DNA from: Mytilus edulis
Taxonomy: Eukaryota > Mollusca > Bivalvia > Mytilida > Mytilidae
DNA: 64,000 nucleotides
Direction: 5' to 3'
Assembly (NCBI RefSeq): GCF_963676685.1
Contig: NC_092356.1
Coordinates: 21,687,750 to 21,751,749, forward strand
In this document: positions 62,661 to 64,000 of the stretch, in pieces
How positions within the stretch are numbered: position 1 is the stretch's first letter
Layout of the letters: each line of letters opens with the position of its first letter
Position numbers and translations under genes: made by a program
Notes under the pieces: model-generated
What the model was told of the DNA's origin: nothing
What the model saw: only the letters and a program-made list of their open reading frames with translations
Databases searched by the model: none

Positions 62661-63367
62661 TCTATTTCAAACAACTTTTACGGTTTTCGATATACCATGT
62701 GTATGCATGCATATGTGTAATTGTATTTGTAATATCCTGATTTTTTGTTTGCGTTAATTAATGTTTATTCTGATGCAAATTACTCTTGTTTCCTATAGAG
62801 ATAACAACAATCTAAATCAATAAGATTAATTTCACTAGGGTGAGACATTAGGTCTCGATAATTAGCAACTATAATTGATTATTTTCCTGAATGTGACCTA
62901 CCGAATTAGACTATTTACCGGATTTGTTATCACATAAGCAACACGACGGGTGCCGCATGTGGAGCAGGATCTGCTAACCCTTCCGGAGCACCTGAGATCA
63001 CCCCTAGTTTTTGGTGGGGTTCGTGTTGTTTATTCTTTAGTTTTCTATGTTGTGTCATGTGTACTATTGTTTTTCTGTTTGTCTTTTTCATTTTTAGCCA
63101 TGGCGTTGTCAGTTTGTTTTAGATTTATGAGTTTGACTGTCCCTTTGGTATCTTTCGTCCCTCTTTTAATTCAGATATATTTCGACGTACCAAGACATTC
63201 GAAGTTAATTTTTGACCAATTTCCACCAGCTCTACAAACCACTTCGTTGTTTCCAAACATTTTATATCCTGTCGCACATTTATAGTGAACGCTGGCTTTC
63301 AATTTATACACTTTGTCTGCGTCAATGATATAAGCATGATTGACAGTTGGTGGTGAAATCACACATT
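20452..63367 (-). CDS. Giant multi-CCP (sushi) protein, 3' part, 35 exons in window
   Basis: Thirty-five exons of 162-195 nt (last 173 nt coding), each one CCP domain, all starting in phase 1; the 34 internal exons are multiples of three and end in phase 1. Each domain has the four invariant Cys, a Trp between Cys3 and Cys4, and usually the xL.G turn. About 1,980 residues are encoded. The gene ends with TGA four codons after the last Cys, so there is no membrane anchor in this form. CCPs are beta-rich modules of complement regulators, selectins and adhesion proteins, and bind proteins outside the cell. The 5' end lies beyond the window, so CUB, EGF, VWA or lectin domains could precede. CCPs 9-23 are three copies of a five-domain block. 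Splitting into more than one gene cannot be excluded, but no internal signal-peptide exon was seen. Confidence 0.85.
21018..21075 (-). pseudogene. Decayed CCP exon remnant
   Basis: The minus strand reads KWTFPTFVCIG followed by GTATGTTTTCTGCATCG. This matches the end of CCP 34 (TWTLPTFICSG, then GTATGTTGTCTGCATTG), including the first bases of the intron and a nearby aaatggcaag. The first three cysteines are missing and the upstream frame is not CCP-like. It is a duplicated exon that lost its 5' half; the donor is intact but no acceptor is evident. Confidence 0.7.
21142..21306 (-). CDS. Sushi exon, CCP 34
   Basis: 165 nt, phase 1-1. Opens CSYPPYIQNTTIEVE, with VVKYSC, YTSC and TWTLPTFIC. Closely similar to CCP 33 (shared QNTTIEVE, VKYSC, TQIG), so the two arose by a local duplication. 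Donor GTATGT. Confidence 0.88.
21950..22114 (-). CDS. Sushi exon, CCP 33
   Basis: 165 nt, phase 1-1. CPYPSSIQNTTIEVE, VIAGDRIVKYSC, GYTSC, TWTLPSFMC. The DRIVKY segment recalls CCP 24, the type-1 position of the five-domain block. The nearest paralogue is CCP 34. Confidence 0.88.
22612..22775 (+). repeat. Dispersed repeat, family C (diverged)
   Basis: agcaggatctgtttatcc, gggttcgtgttgctcagtc and gccatggcgtttgtc match family C in order. Lies in the intron between CCP 32 and 33. Confidence 0.65.
23000..23235 (-). repeat. Dispersed repeat, family B
   Basis: Reverse complement of the family B consensus: caatgagacaactctat, gtacggtcttcaacacaga, caccgaacagcaagctataa, and a run of gaaacgagaaaaa at the end. 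Intronic. Confidence 0.8.
23298..23468 (-). CDS. Sushi exon, CCP 32
   Basis: 171 nt, phase 1-1. CPYPPNILNAALN, NIRHDDVNLTYMC, GYHLVG, TIFC, FTWSPTMFVC. The IRHD..LTY.C signature is that of block position 4 (CCPs 12, 17, 22), so it is probably a relic of an older block. Confidence 0.88.
24272..24372 (-). repeat. Dispersed repeat, family D tail
   Basis: aaaattgaaaatggaaaggg, ggagacaacaatccgacca and gcagaccttcaatgggtct correspond to the reverse of 30910-31050. Close beside CCP 31, in the intron. Confidence 0.7.
24415..24582 (-). CDS. Sushi exon, CCP 31
   Basis: 168 nt, phase 1-1. CSEPPVVHNGTYTFE, NNHVARYRC, GLNLIGS, IEC, GSWTDLNLKC. Two NxT/NxS sequons. Resembles the 26-30 group through DGLNLIG and IEC. 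Confidence 0.88.
25362..25523 (-). CDS. Sushi exon, CCP 30
   Basis: 162 nt, phase 1-1. CSQPPAVENASFKVV, SDNNVVYEC, LNLIGNENIEC, GNWTYTSFIC. Very similar to CCPs 27 and 29 (DNNVVYEC, LNLIGN). The intron before it is 3.35 kb, enlarged by an inserted element at 25935-28170. Confidence 0.88.
26978..27185 (+). repeat. Dispersed repeat, family B
   Basis: Nearly complete: tagaccgttggttttcccg, gggccctttatagcgtgct, gttcggtgtgagc, gaaggccgtacc, gagttgtctcattggcac, tcataccacat. Nested inside the 2.2-kb element. Confidence 0.85.
27508..27665 (+). repeat. Dispersed repeat, family D
   Basis: Motifs gagggttaagatctcaca, aaacatgtttaatccca, tttttgcgcctgttcc, gcctttgttagtcttgta and tggcgttcata match 30718-30890 in order. 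Confidence 0.75.
28384..28438. repeat. 14-bp tandem repeat, 4 copies
   Basis: Unit tttcttttgaattg repeated about four times without obvious change, in the intron between CCPs 29 and 30. Confidence 0.9.
28525..28630 (-). repeat. Dispersed repeat, family D tail
   Basis: ttgagaatggaaatgggg, gccaaagagacaacaaccc, acagcagaaggtcaccaa and ggtcttcaatgtagcgag are the reverse complement of 30935-31050. Intronic. Confidence 0.8.
28876..29037 (-). CDS. Sushi exon, CCP 29
   Basis: 162 nt, phase 1-1. CTDQPIIKNATSKIV, ADNNVVYEC, GLNLIGNAHIEC, GNWADRSFIC. Second member of a two-domain repeat with CCP 28; closest to CCP 27 (shared DNNVVYEC, DRSFIC). Confidence 0.9.
29430..29597 (-). CDS. Sushi exon, CCP 28
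   Basis: 168 nt, phase 1-1. CTEPADVMNAMYTVE, SNYTVIYKC, NLLGNGVMEC, DWTNYNFIC. First member of the two-domain repeat; strongly similar to CCP 26 (DVMNAMY.VEK, YTV.YKCDD). Confidence 0.9.
30150..30311 (-). CDS. Sushi exon, CCP 27
   Basis: 162 nt, phase 1-1. CTDPPETPDATFEVV, GDNNVVYEC, GLNLIGNKNIEC, GGNWTDRSFIC. Paralogue of CCPs 29 and 30. Donor GTGAGA. Confidence 0.9.
30718..31050 (+). repeat. Dispersed repeat, family D, longest copy
   Basis: Starts gagagggttgagatcat and runs through ttgcgcctgtcccaagcc, gaccagttgaaggacgcc, cattgaagacctgttgg, ggttgttgtctctttggc to ccatttccattctcaattt. Links the head seen at 27508 with the tail seen at 24272, 28525 and 61168. Intronic. Confidence 0.8.
31229..31405 (-). 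CDS. Sushi exon, CCP 26
   Basis: 177 nt, phase 1-1. CSQPTDVMNAMYIVE, NSSYTVVYKC, NLLGNSVIEC, IWTDFQFIC. Has a three-residue insertion (VEK repeated) relative to CCP 28. Donor GTTAGT is weaker than its neighbours. Confidence 0.88.
32423..32590 (-). CDS. Sushi exon, CCP 25
   Basis: 168 nt, phase 1-1. CPDPPEITYAIYTFE, NITYLNYEC, GLNLVGNGSIQC, IWSQQKFVC. The QC and W.QQ.F.C end recalls block position 5 (CCP 23), possibly a relic of a partly lost fourth block. Confidence 0.88.
33507..33668 (-). CDS. Sushi exon, CCP 24
   Basis: 162 nt, phase 1-1. CPQPEHISQTSVIVE, YDRIVKYQC, GAGNITC, TWTAPYFTC. The TSVIV and ITCQ..L.WT features match block position 1 (CCPs 9, 14, 19). It shows a shortened Cys2-Cys3 loop. 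Confidence 0.88.
34136..34303 (-). CDS. Sushi exon, CCP 23 (block 3, position 5)
   Basis: 168 nt, phase 1-1. CVNPGNVTNAVFTF, HMLFYYEC, LYLIGN, QQCQSNSEWTQQMFTC. Position-5 signature (FYYEC, QC.SN..WT) shared with CCPs 13 and 18. Most diverged of the three. Confidence 0.88.
34955..35095 (+). repeat. Dispersed repeat, family E fragment
   Basis: aaactccgaggaaaattcaa, cggaaagtcccttataat, gacttggtacaggag, gaaaatagtggattgaa. Same order as 43105-43312. Intronic. Confidence 0.7.
35355..35648 (+). repeat. Family A fragment joined to family F repeat
   Basis: gcgtctggcgtaaa and ggtatctatgatgagtttt (family A end) run into tatcccaaattcatgta, gttttagtttgttacccc and gaacagcggtatactactg (family F). The copy ends 35 bp before CCP 22. 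Confidence 0.7.
35683..35853 (-). CDS. Sushi exon, CCP 22 (block 3, position 4)
   Basis: 171 nt, phase 1-1. CPAAPSVQNAAVNV, LIRHDDSKLTYQC, MYGSNVIDC, TWTPTVFAC. LIRHD and LTY.C are the position-4 signature also seen in CCPs 12, 17 and 32. Confidence 0.9.
36375..36542 (-). CDS. Sushi exon, CCP 21 (block 3, position 3)
   Basis: 168 nt, phase 1-1. CIEPPSVQNASYKIE, YEVLYEC, GLLLIGNKFINC, TWTYPTLLC. Position-3 signature (QNA.YKIE, EVLY, GLLLIGN) with about 70% identity to CCP 16. Confidence 0.9.
36718..36777 (+). repeat. Dispersed repeat, family E fragment
   Basis: aagctgaactcgaggaaaat followed by tcaaaacagaaagttcc. A short head of family E in an intron. Confidence 0.6.
37300..37983. mobile_element. 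684-bp MITE, Harbinger-like ends
   Basis: The left end is aaggggcactagct; the right end is the reverse complement of aaggggcacttgct. The element is flanked on both sides by TTA (37297-37299 and 37984-37986). A 3-bp TTA duplication is typical of PIF/Harbinger elements. No transposase; a small plus-strand ORF inside is unassigned. Intronic between CCPs 20 and 21. Confidence 0.72.
38116..38283 (-). CDS. Sushi exon, CCP 20 (block 3, position 2)
   Basis: 168 nt, phase 1-1. CSNPPVIPHGNLHID, LVFYDC, GYNFYGEKYIKC, TWTRPKFIC. Position-2 signature (NPP..P...LHI, YYDC or FYDC, GYN, KYI.C). One residue longer than CCPs 10 and 15. Confidence 0.9.
38327..38442. repeat. 29-bp tandem repeat, 4 copies
   Basis: Units read aagattgagaattagtta followed by tagagattcat, repeated four times with a single change in the last. 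It lies 43 bp upstream of CCP 20 in transcription terms, close to its acceptor. Confidence 0.9.
38645..38850 (+). repeat. Dispersed repeat, family B
   Basis: ttagaccgttggtttatcc, ttatggcttgctgatcgg, gaagaccgtacttgg, gagttgtctcattggtac, tcataccacatcttc. It lies 72 bp below CCP 19 in the plus direction. Confidence 0.85.
38922..39089 (-). CDS. Sushi exon, CCP 19 (block 3, position 1)
   Basis: 168 nt, phase 1-1. CTHPIPLNETSISVV, YKATYNC, SNLIGNGVITC, LTWTNPLFFC. Position-1 signature (TS, NLIG, ITC, WT.P.FFC) shared with CCPs 9 and 14. Confidence 0.9.
39783..40110 (+). repeat. Dispersed repeat, family E
   Basis: gaactcagaggaaaatcaat, gaaagtccataatcacatgg, gaacctggttttatagc, tcccatcaaattccgttat, ggggtacagcagtcaac. 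A long copy parallel to 12960-13400. Intronic. Confidence 0.8.
40259..40620. repeat. Degenerate tandem repeat of about 60-120 bp units
   Basis: The phrase ttgtcgttcaaagtatgac (or close) recurs at about 40261, 40368, 40464 and 40517, each followed by a gatacataagtac-like stretch and aacagtaaaagta. Looks like an expanded tail of the neighbouring family E copy. Confidence 0.7.
40777..40944 (-). CDS. Sushi exon, CCP 18 (block 2, position 5)
   Basis: 168 nt, phase 1-1. CPYPSNVTGASLKYE, SMIFYYEC, GLNLVGDSTMQC, EWTPQRFIC. About 69% identical to CCP 13 (shared PSNV.G, KYEMEQN, YYECDEGL). Confidence 0.9.
41118..41490 (-). repeat. Family A repeat plus linked module
   Basis: cagacgcccgtttcgtctac, agactcatcagtgacgct and agcattgagggccaaaa are family A in reverse. 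Next to it gctactgggctggtgatac and ctccacaagcagtggcat form a second module often linked to such repeats in mussels (my recollection, unverified). Intronic. Confidence 0.7.
42265..42435 (-). CDS. Sushi exon, CCP 17 (block 2, position 4)
   Basis: 171 nt, phase 1-1. CPIAPSVPNAVVDIP, LIRHDEQLLTYTC, LYGPNIISC, TTWSSIMFAC. About 77% identical to CCP 12. Confidence 0.92.
42527..42725 (+). repeat. Dispersed repeat, family B (subtype with cattttggcctg)
   Basis: ctgactatgcggtatgggc, tgttgaaggccgtacgg, tgtgtcattttggcctg, ttgtctcattggcaatcat. Same subtype as fragments at 39543-39612 and 51780-51895. Intronic. Confidence 0.75.
43105..43312 (+). repeat. Dispersed repeat, family E
   Basis: tactatactccgaggaaca, ggaaagtcaattatcaaac, gacttggtagaggcattg, tttatagctagataaacc, tctcacctatatgac. 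Intronic between CCPs 16 and 17. Confidence 0.75.
43482..43649 (-). CDS. Sushi exon, CCP 16 (block 2, position 3)
   Basis: 168 nt, phase 1-1. CTEPPTVQNATYKIE, FEVLYQC, GLLLIGNEFINC, TWTYPTFLC. About 78% identical to CCP 11. Confidence 0.92.
43846..44050 (+). repeat. Dispersed SINE-like repeat, family A
   Basis: ggactgtcttatcccagtc, gggtcctcaatgctctac, tgatgagtctaacgttgat and gaaactcgcgtctggcgt. Among the longer copies. Intronic. Confidence 0.75.
44167..44415. repeat. Direct repeat pair, 167-bp spacing
   Basis: gtcaacaaattattatattg starts at 44167 and again at 44334, each followed by gattggtg and gccgcatcaactcaaaaa. About 80 bp are shared. Looks like one and a half copies of a longer unit. 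Intronic between CCPs 15 and 16. Confidence 0.8.
44885..45015 (+). repeat. Dispersed repeat, family C fragment
   Basis: gttgctcagtctttagttg, gttgtttgtctgtctgtc, gccatgagcttgtcagttt. Matches the middle of family C. Intronic. Confidence 0.65.
45291..45455 (-). CDS. Sushi exon, CCP 15 (block 2, position 2)
   Basis: 165 nt, phase 1-1. CTNPPAVPNAALHID, MVYYDC, GYNSVGYKYIDC, SWTVRRFIC. About 81% identical to CCP 10, the closest pair in the array. Confidence 0.92.
45490..45790. repeat. Two family E fragments in opposite orientation
   Basis: 45490-45665 reads as the reverse complement (tgcccgtaccaagtcagg, gttcttgtccattcg, ttttcctctgagttcag), while 45722-45775 is forward (cacaaaaaatactgaacacc). Together they form a loose inverted repeat between CCPs 14 and 15. 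Confidence 0.7.
45960..46127 (-). CDS. Sushi exon, CCP 14 (block 2, position 1)
   Basis: 168 nt, phase 1-1. CSYPTLLAGTSVTIV, NIVTYSC, GLNLIGNSEITC, WTDPLFFC. About 75% identical to CCP 9. Confidence 0.92.
46827..46994 (-). CDS. Sushi exon, CCP 13 (block 1, position 5)
   Basis: 168 nt, phase 1-1. CRSPSNVIGSTFKYE, MIYYYEC, GLTLVGDNTLQC, AWTPPMFVC. Paralogue of CCPs 18 and 23, and of CCP 8 through CRSP and YEC. Confidence 0.92.
47985..48155 (-). CDS. Sushi exon, CCP 12 (block 1, position 4)
   Basis: 171 nt, phase 1-1. CPSAPAVANAVVNIP, LIRHDEQQLTYKC, LYGPNTVTC, TTWSSIMFSC. Paralogue of CCPs 17, 22 and 32. Confidence 0.92.
49007..49174 (-). CDS. Sushi exon, CCP 11 (block 1, position 3)
   Basis: 168 nt, phase 1-1. 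CTEPPMIQNATYKIE, FEVLYQC, GLLLIGNKFIKC, TWTYPTFIC. Paralogue of CCPs 16 and 21. Confidence 0.92.
49640..50080 (+). pseudogene. Decayed LINE ORF2 C-terminal fragment
   Basis: Plus-strand translation in shifting frames gives KLRSGTLK, then NVEVGRFYQEKC, then NEFHFVLVCPAYRAIR with several stops. This is the pattern found after the reverse transcriptase of many non-LTR retrotransposons (LR..T..L..E.GRF, C..C, E.HF...CP.Y...R). Frameshifts and stops show it is dead. It sits in the intron between CCPs 10 and 11. Confidence 0.7.
50845..51009 (-). CDS. Sushi exon, CCP 10 (block 1, position 2)
   Basis: 165 nt, phase 1-1. CANPPSVPNAALHIE, MVYYDC, GYNSIGYKYIDC, SWTVRRFIC. Paralogue of CCPs 15 and 20. 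Confidence 0.92.
51414..51581 (-). CDS. Sushi exon, CCP 9 (block 1, position 1)
   Basis: 168 nt, phase 1-1. CSYPALLNGTSVIIV, NIVKYSC, LNLIGDSEITC, WTDPIFFC. First domain of the first five-CCP block; paralogue of CCPs 14 and 19. Confidence 0.92.
51780..51895 (+). repeat. Dispersed repeat, family B fragment
   Basis: cagtatgggctttgttcatt, gaaggccgcacggtgatc, ttgtctaattggcaatcat, accacattttc. Intronic. Confidence 0.75.
52506..52679 (-). CDS. Sushi exon, CCP 8
   Basis: 174 nt, phase 1-1. DCRSPQTVSNAQPAL, NALYEC, AYTMIGDYYISC, EWTTEMFIC. The SEWT..MF.CS end groups it with block position 5, so it may be the last domain of an earlier block whose other members have diverged. Confidence 0.88.
53690..53866 (-). 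CDS. Sushi exon, CCP 7
   Basis: 177 nt, phase 1-1. CYTPPTMMNAYYPT, SVVFYTC, RFSLVGDSDNSTC, DWVGPDFEC. No close paralogue in the window. Confidence 0.87.
54498..54674 (-). CDS. Sushi exon, CCP 6
   Basis: 177 nt, phase 1-1. CGDPPYLYGAKRTF, GHTATHIC, YLDVAGVGSVKSHC, NWSTVFINC. Opens with the DCG.PP start common in conserved CCPs; no tandem paralogue here. Confidence 0.87.
54693..54895 (+). repeat. Dispersed repeat, family B
   Basis: gattagaccgttggtttccc, gttcggtgtgagccaagtc, gagttgtctcattggcactc, accatatcttcc. It begins 19 bp from the boundary of CCP 6, so it overlaps the acceptor-proximal intron. Confidence 0.85.
55143..55345 (+). repeat. Dispersed repeat, family B
   Basis: gattggatctttgggttttt, gtcagccaaggctccgtg, cgaagaccatactttc, gagttgtatcattaacactc. 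A more diverged copy, 250 bp from the previous one in the same orientation. Confidence 0.8.
55699..55866 (-). CDS. Sushi exon, CCP 5
   Basis: 168 nt, phase 1-1. DCGEAPVPEGASMMV, TMSLTC, YIATGVVDAKC, VWDLGDFNCWW. The four Cys are kept but the Cys3-Cys4 segment has an unusual VWDLG and a WWKR end. Confidence 0.85.
56402..56446. repeat. ACGG microsatellite, imperfect
   Basis: gggacggacggacggacg, then cagacgaacgaacggacg. A GC-rich tetranucleotide repeat in an AT-rich intron between CCPs 4 and 5. Confidence 0.85.
57266..57442 (-). CDS. Sushi exon, CCP 4
   Basis: 177 nt, phase 1-1. DCGPPYDVMNANFGF, ETITYSC, MTMTGFVYNSTC, RTWTETNFVC. A well-formed CCP with two NxT/NxS sequons. Confidence 0.88.
57625..58140 (+). 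repeat. Two tandem-oriented family C repeats
   Basis: The first copy (57625-57790: ctacccttttccag-like head, ccatagcgtccctttggta) is followed by a fuller one (57920-58140: gttgagcaggatctgctta, agcacctgagatcaccccc, ttttggtggggttcatgtt, catggcgatgtcag). Intronic between CCPs 3 and 4. Confidence 0.8.
58840..58932 (+). repeat. Dispersed SINE-like repeat, family A
   Basis: cgagcgtcactgatgagtc, gatgaaacgcgcgtctggcg and ctggtatctatgatgagttt. A short but well-preserved copy, 62 bp from the pogo-like element. Confidence 0.85.
58995..59171. mobile_element. 177-bp pogo/Tigger-like MITE
   Basis: The left end is TA-cagtgaaatctg; the right end is the reverse complement of TA-cagtaaaacctg. TA flanks both sides (58993-58994, 59172-59173). 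The CAGT(A/G)AAACCTG-type terminus and TA target are typical of pogo-like elements. Interior has repeated aaaccgaa words. No ORF. Confidence 0.75.
59345..59545 (-). repeat. Dispersed repeat, family B
   Basis: ggaagatgtggtatgagtgc, caatgagacaactctccat, cagccttcaacatggagac, caccgaacaacaagctat, cgagaaacgagaaac. One of the most complete reverse copies. Confidence 0.88.
59885..60068 (+). repeat. Dispersed repeat related to family A
   Basis: gaccttttcggagtatagc-like head, ttggccacgagcatcactt, gagacatgtattgtcgaaat, gcgcatctggtgcag. The second half is a diverged subtype of the family A core. Confidence 0.65.
60315..60509 (-). CDS. Sushi exon, CCP 3 (long form)
   Basis: 195 nt, phase 1-1, the longest CCP here. 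CPSFPMIPNAEINST, TQIFYTC, GYEPPKMWIKC, then an enlarged loop NTLSNDSLAIWSDPNENC. The Trp and last Cys are kept; the insertion lies between Cys3 and Trp, the variable region in CCPs. Ends CRRG. Confidence 0.85.
60600..61022 (+). repeat. Dispersed repeat, family F, partly duplicated
   Basis: gtggcatgccacaaaacca, tgtcctgtaccaagtcagg, then gtttctgtgtgtgttacat twice (about 60706 and 60879), then cctcagttttagtttata and gaacagcggtatactaccg. The double occurrence suggests a fusion of two copies. Confidence 0.75.
61168..61230 (-). repeat. Family D tail fragment
   Basis: aaaattgagaatggaaatgg, caaagagacaacaacccg, accataaaaca. It lies 140 bp from CCP 2. Confidence 0.75.
61372..61551 (-). CDS. Sushi exon, CCP 2
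   Basis: 180 nt, phase 1-1. DCGQPPTLANSKVV, YIYYKC, GYGATRTRYRVKC, ARWSNPSATC. Basic Cys2-Cys3 loop (TRTRYR). Donor GTGAGT. Confidence 0.88.
61570..61755. mobile_element. 186-bp MITE with 40-bp inverted ends
   Basis: 61570-61609 and 61716-61755 are reverse complements with about five mismatches (ccgtttcagaatcta against ccgtttcaaaatcta; catgggtaatat against cctgggtaatat). A possible AATT duplication lies at the edges. It sits only 18 bp from CCP 2, over its acceptor region. Confidence 0.78.
61866..62010 (+). repeat. Dispersed SINE-like repeat, family A (diverged)
   Basis: cgtactttatttggcctttt, gattggagcggcactgggt, agtcttttgtagactaaacg, tggtatctatgatgagttt. Several substitutions in the core. 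Intronic. Confidence 0.75.
62622..62659. repeat. TA microsatellite
   Basis: About 18 TA units in a row in the intron between CCPs 1 and 2. Confidence 0.95.
62945..63175 (+). repeat. Dispersed SINE-like repeat, family C, full copy
   Basis: gtgccgcatgtggagcagg, aacccttccggagcacctg, ttttggtggggttcgtgtt, agccatggcgttgtcagt, gactgtccctttggtatc. It ends about 15 bp from CCP 1, right at the donor side of that exon. The open frame here mirrors the one at 11824-12038 and is not a gene. Confidence 0.88.
63191..63367 (-). CDS. Sushi exon, CCP 1 (first in window)
   Basis: 177 nt, phase 1-1. CVISPPTVNHAYII, ASVHYKC, GYKMFGNNEVVC, NWSKINFEC. Acceptor TTGTAG, donor GTACGT. The phase-1 start means at least one more exon lies upstream, outside the window. 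Confidence 0.88.
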
Positions 63368-63402
63368 CTACAACAGAAACATATTACATGTATTATGTGG
63401 AA

Positions 63403-63597
63403 TACTGAAGATTCATTTATTTTCGTGGGTACCAATTTTCGTGCATGCTTGTGGATGTTTAATTTTGTGGTTTTGCCGAAGTCTGCATACCCTCCAATAG
63501 AAAATTTGTCATTCGTTGAATATTAATTTCATGGTTCACTTGTACCAACGAAAACCACAAAAATTGGTATCCAACGAATAATAATGAATCCACAGTA
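63403..63597. mobile_element. 195-bp inverted-repeat MITE
   Basis: The left end (tactgaagattcatttatt, ttcgtgggtaccaattttcg) mirrors the right end read in reverse (tactgtggattcattatt, ttcgttggataccaattttt). A weaker relative may lie near 52250-52370 (attggtacccacagaaatt). This type is widespread in bivalves in my recollection. It lies 35 bp from CCP 1. Confidence 0.75.
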
Positions 63598-64000
63598 TTC
63601 ATTTGAAACATAAACAAATTCGCTTTGTAAACATGTCTATTTTTATTTGGTTTAGTCTTTTTTGTGTTGAAATGTGTTTCGCGATATGCAACTCTTTTAA
63701 CATTTACACTAAAATGTACATGTATGCAACACATGTGACACAATTGTAAAGTGCTGATGTTTTACTTTCCGTAACATTGCTTTCATATCAGTTGTAATAC
63801 CACCAAAGTATACTACGTCATATATCCAGTTGCATAAGAAAAAGAATAGAAAAAATATTTCCGGTTTTGTACTGTTGTAGGAAATAAATTCTACATTTAT
63901 ATGCATTATCAAAACTTTAAGTCGTAAACAAATATTTGGTGCCCAAAGCACCATAATGATTCCTTTATTACATGGTTTTTTATAGACTATTCTACTTCAG
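63598..64000. other. No exon seen
   Basis: Presumed intron of the sushi gene upstream of CCP 1. No CCP-like or signal-peptide-like frame with splice borders was found, so the 5' end lies beyond the window. Confidence 0.5.

Overview
The window looks like nuclear DNA of a bivalve mollusc, most likely a mussel (Mytilus or a close relative). It is AT-rich, its genes are split by introns with GT/AG borders, and its introns are full of short dispersed repeats of the kind common in mussel genomes (for example the motif gagcgtcactgatgagtc followed by gacgaaacgcgcgtctgg, and the motif gagttgtctcattggcactcataccacat). No intact transposase or reverse transcriptase gene was seen. The species call rests on repeat recognition only.

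All supported genes are on the minus strand. (1) 4381-9328 holds a compact four-exon gene for a TNF-receptor-like type I membrane protein. It has a signal peptide, about four cysteine-rich repeats, one transmembrane helix and a short basic tail with no death domain; the exons join in frame to about 266 residues. A TATA-like box and an IRF/ISRE-like run of GAAA repeats lie just upstream of its start codon. (2) 20452-63367 holds the 3' part of a very large gene made only of CCP (sushi) domains. I find 35 exons, each exactly one CCP, all in phase 1-1, ending in a stop codon right after the last CCP. The 5' end (start, signal peptide, any N-terminal domains) lies beyond 64000. About 1,980 residues are encoded here.

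The CCP array has higher-order structure. CCPs 9-13, 14-18 and 19-23 (my numbering, in transcription order) are three successive copies of one five-CCP block, at genomic spacings of about 5.5-7 kb. Copies 1 and 2 are roughly 70-80% identical at the same position. Relics of the block flank it, and a separate two-CCP repeat (26-27, 28-29, then 30) follows. This matches the logic of the long homologous repeats of vertebrate complement receptor 1, but with a five-domain period. A decayed CCP exon sits between CCPs 34 and 35.

Between the two genes (about 9.4-19.9 kb) I see no gene. Instead there is a 23-bp minisatellite split by an inserted SINE-like repeat, then a 5-kb block (14061-19050) of four units of about 1.1-1.2 kb. 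Each unit carries one identical nuclear-receptor DR1 sequence, the last three carry many ETS-like ACTTCCGG motifs, and the block ends in AAT microsatellites and a series of perfect hairpins. Elsewhere there are several small inverted-repeat elements (57-205, 7646-8281, 25935-28170, 37300-37983, 58995-59171, 61570-61755, 63403-63597) and one decayed LINE tail (49640-50080).

How the genes relate: both encode extracellular or membrane recognition modules typical of innate immunity or adhesion and lie in the same orientation. A functional link between them is inference only.
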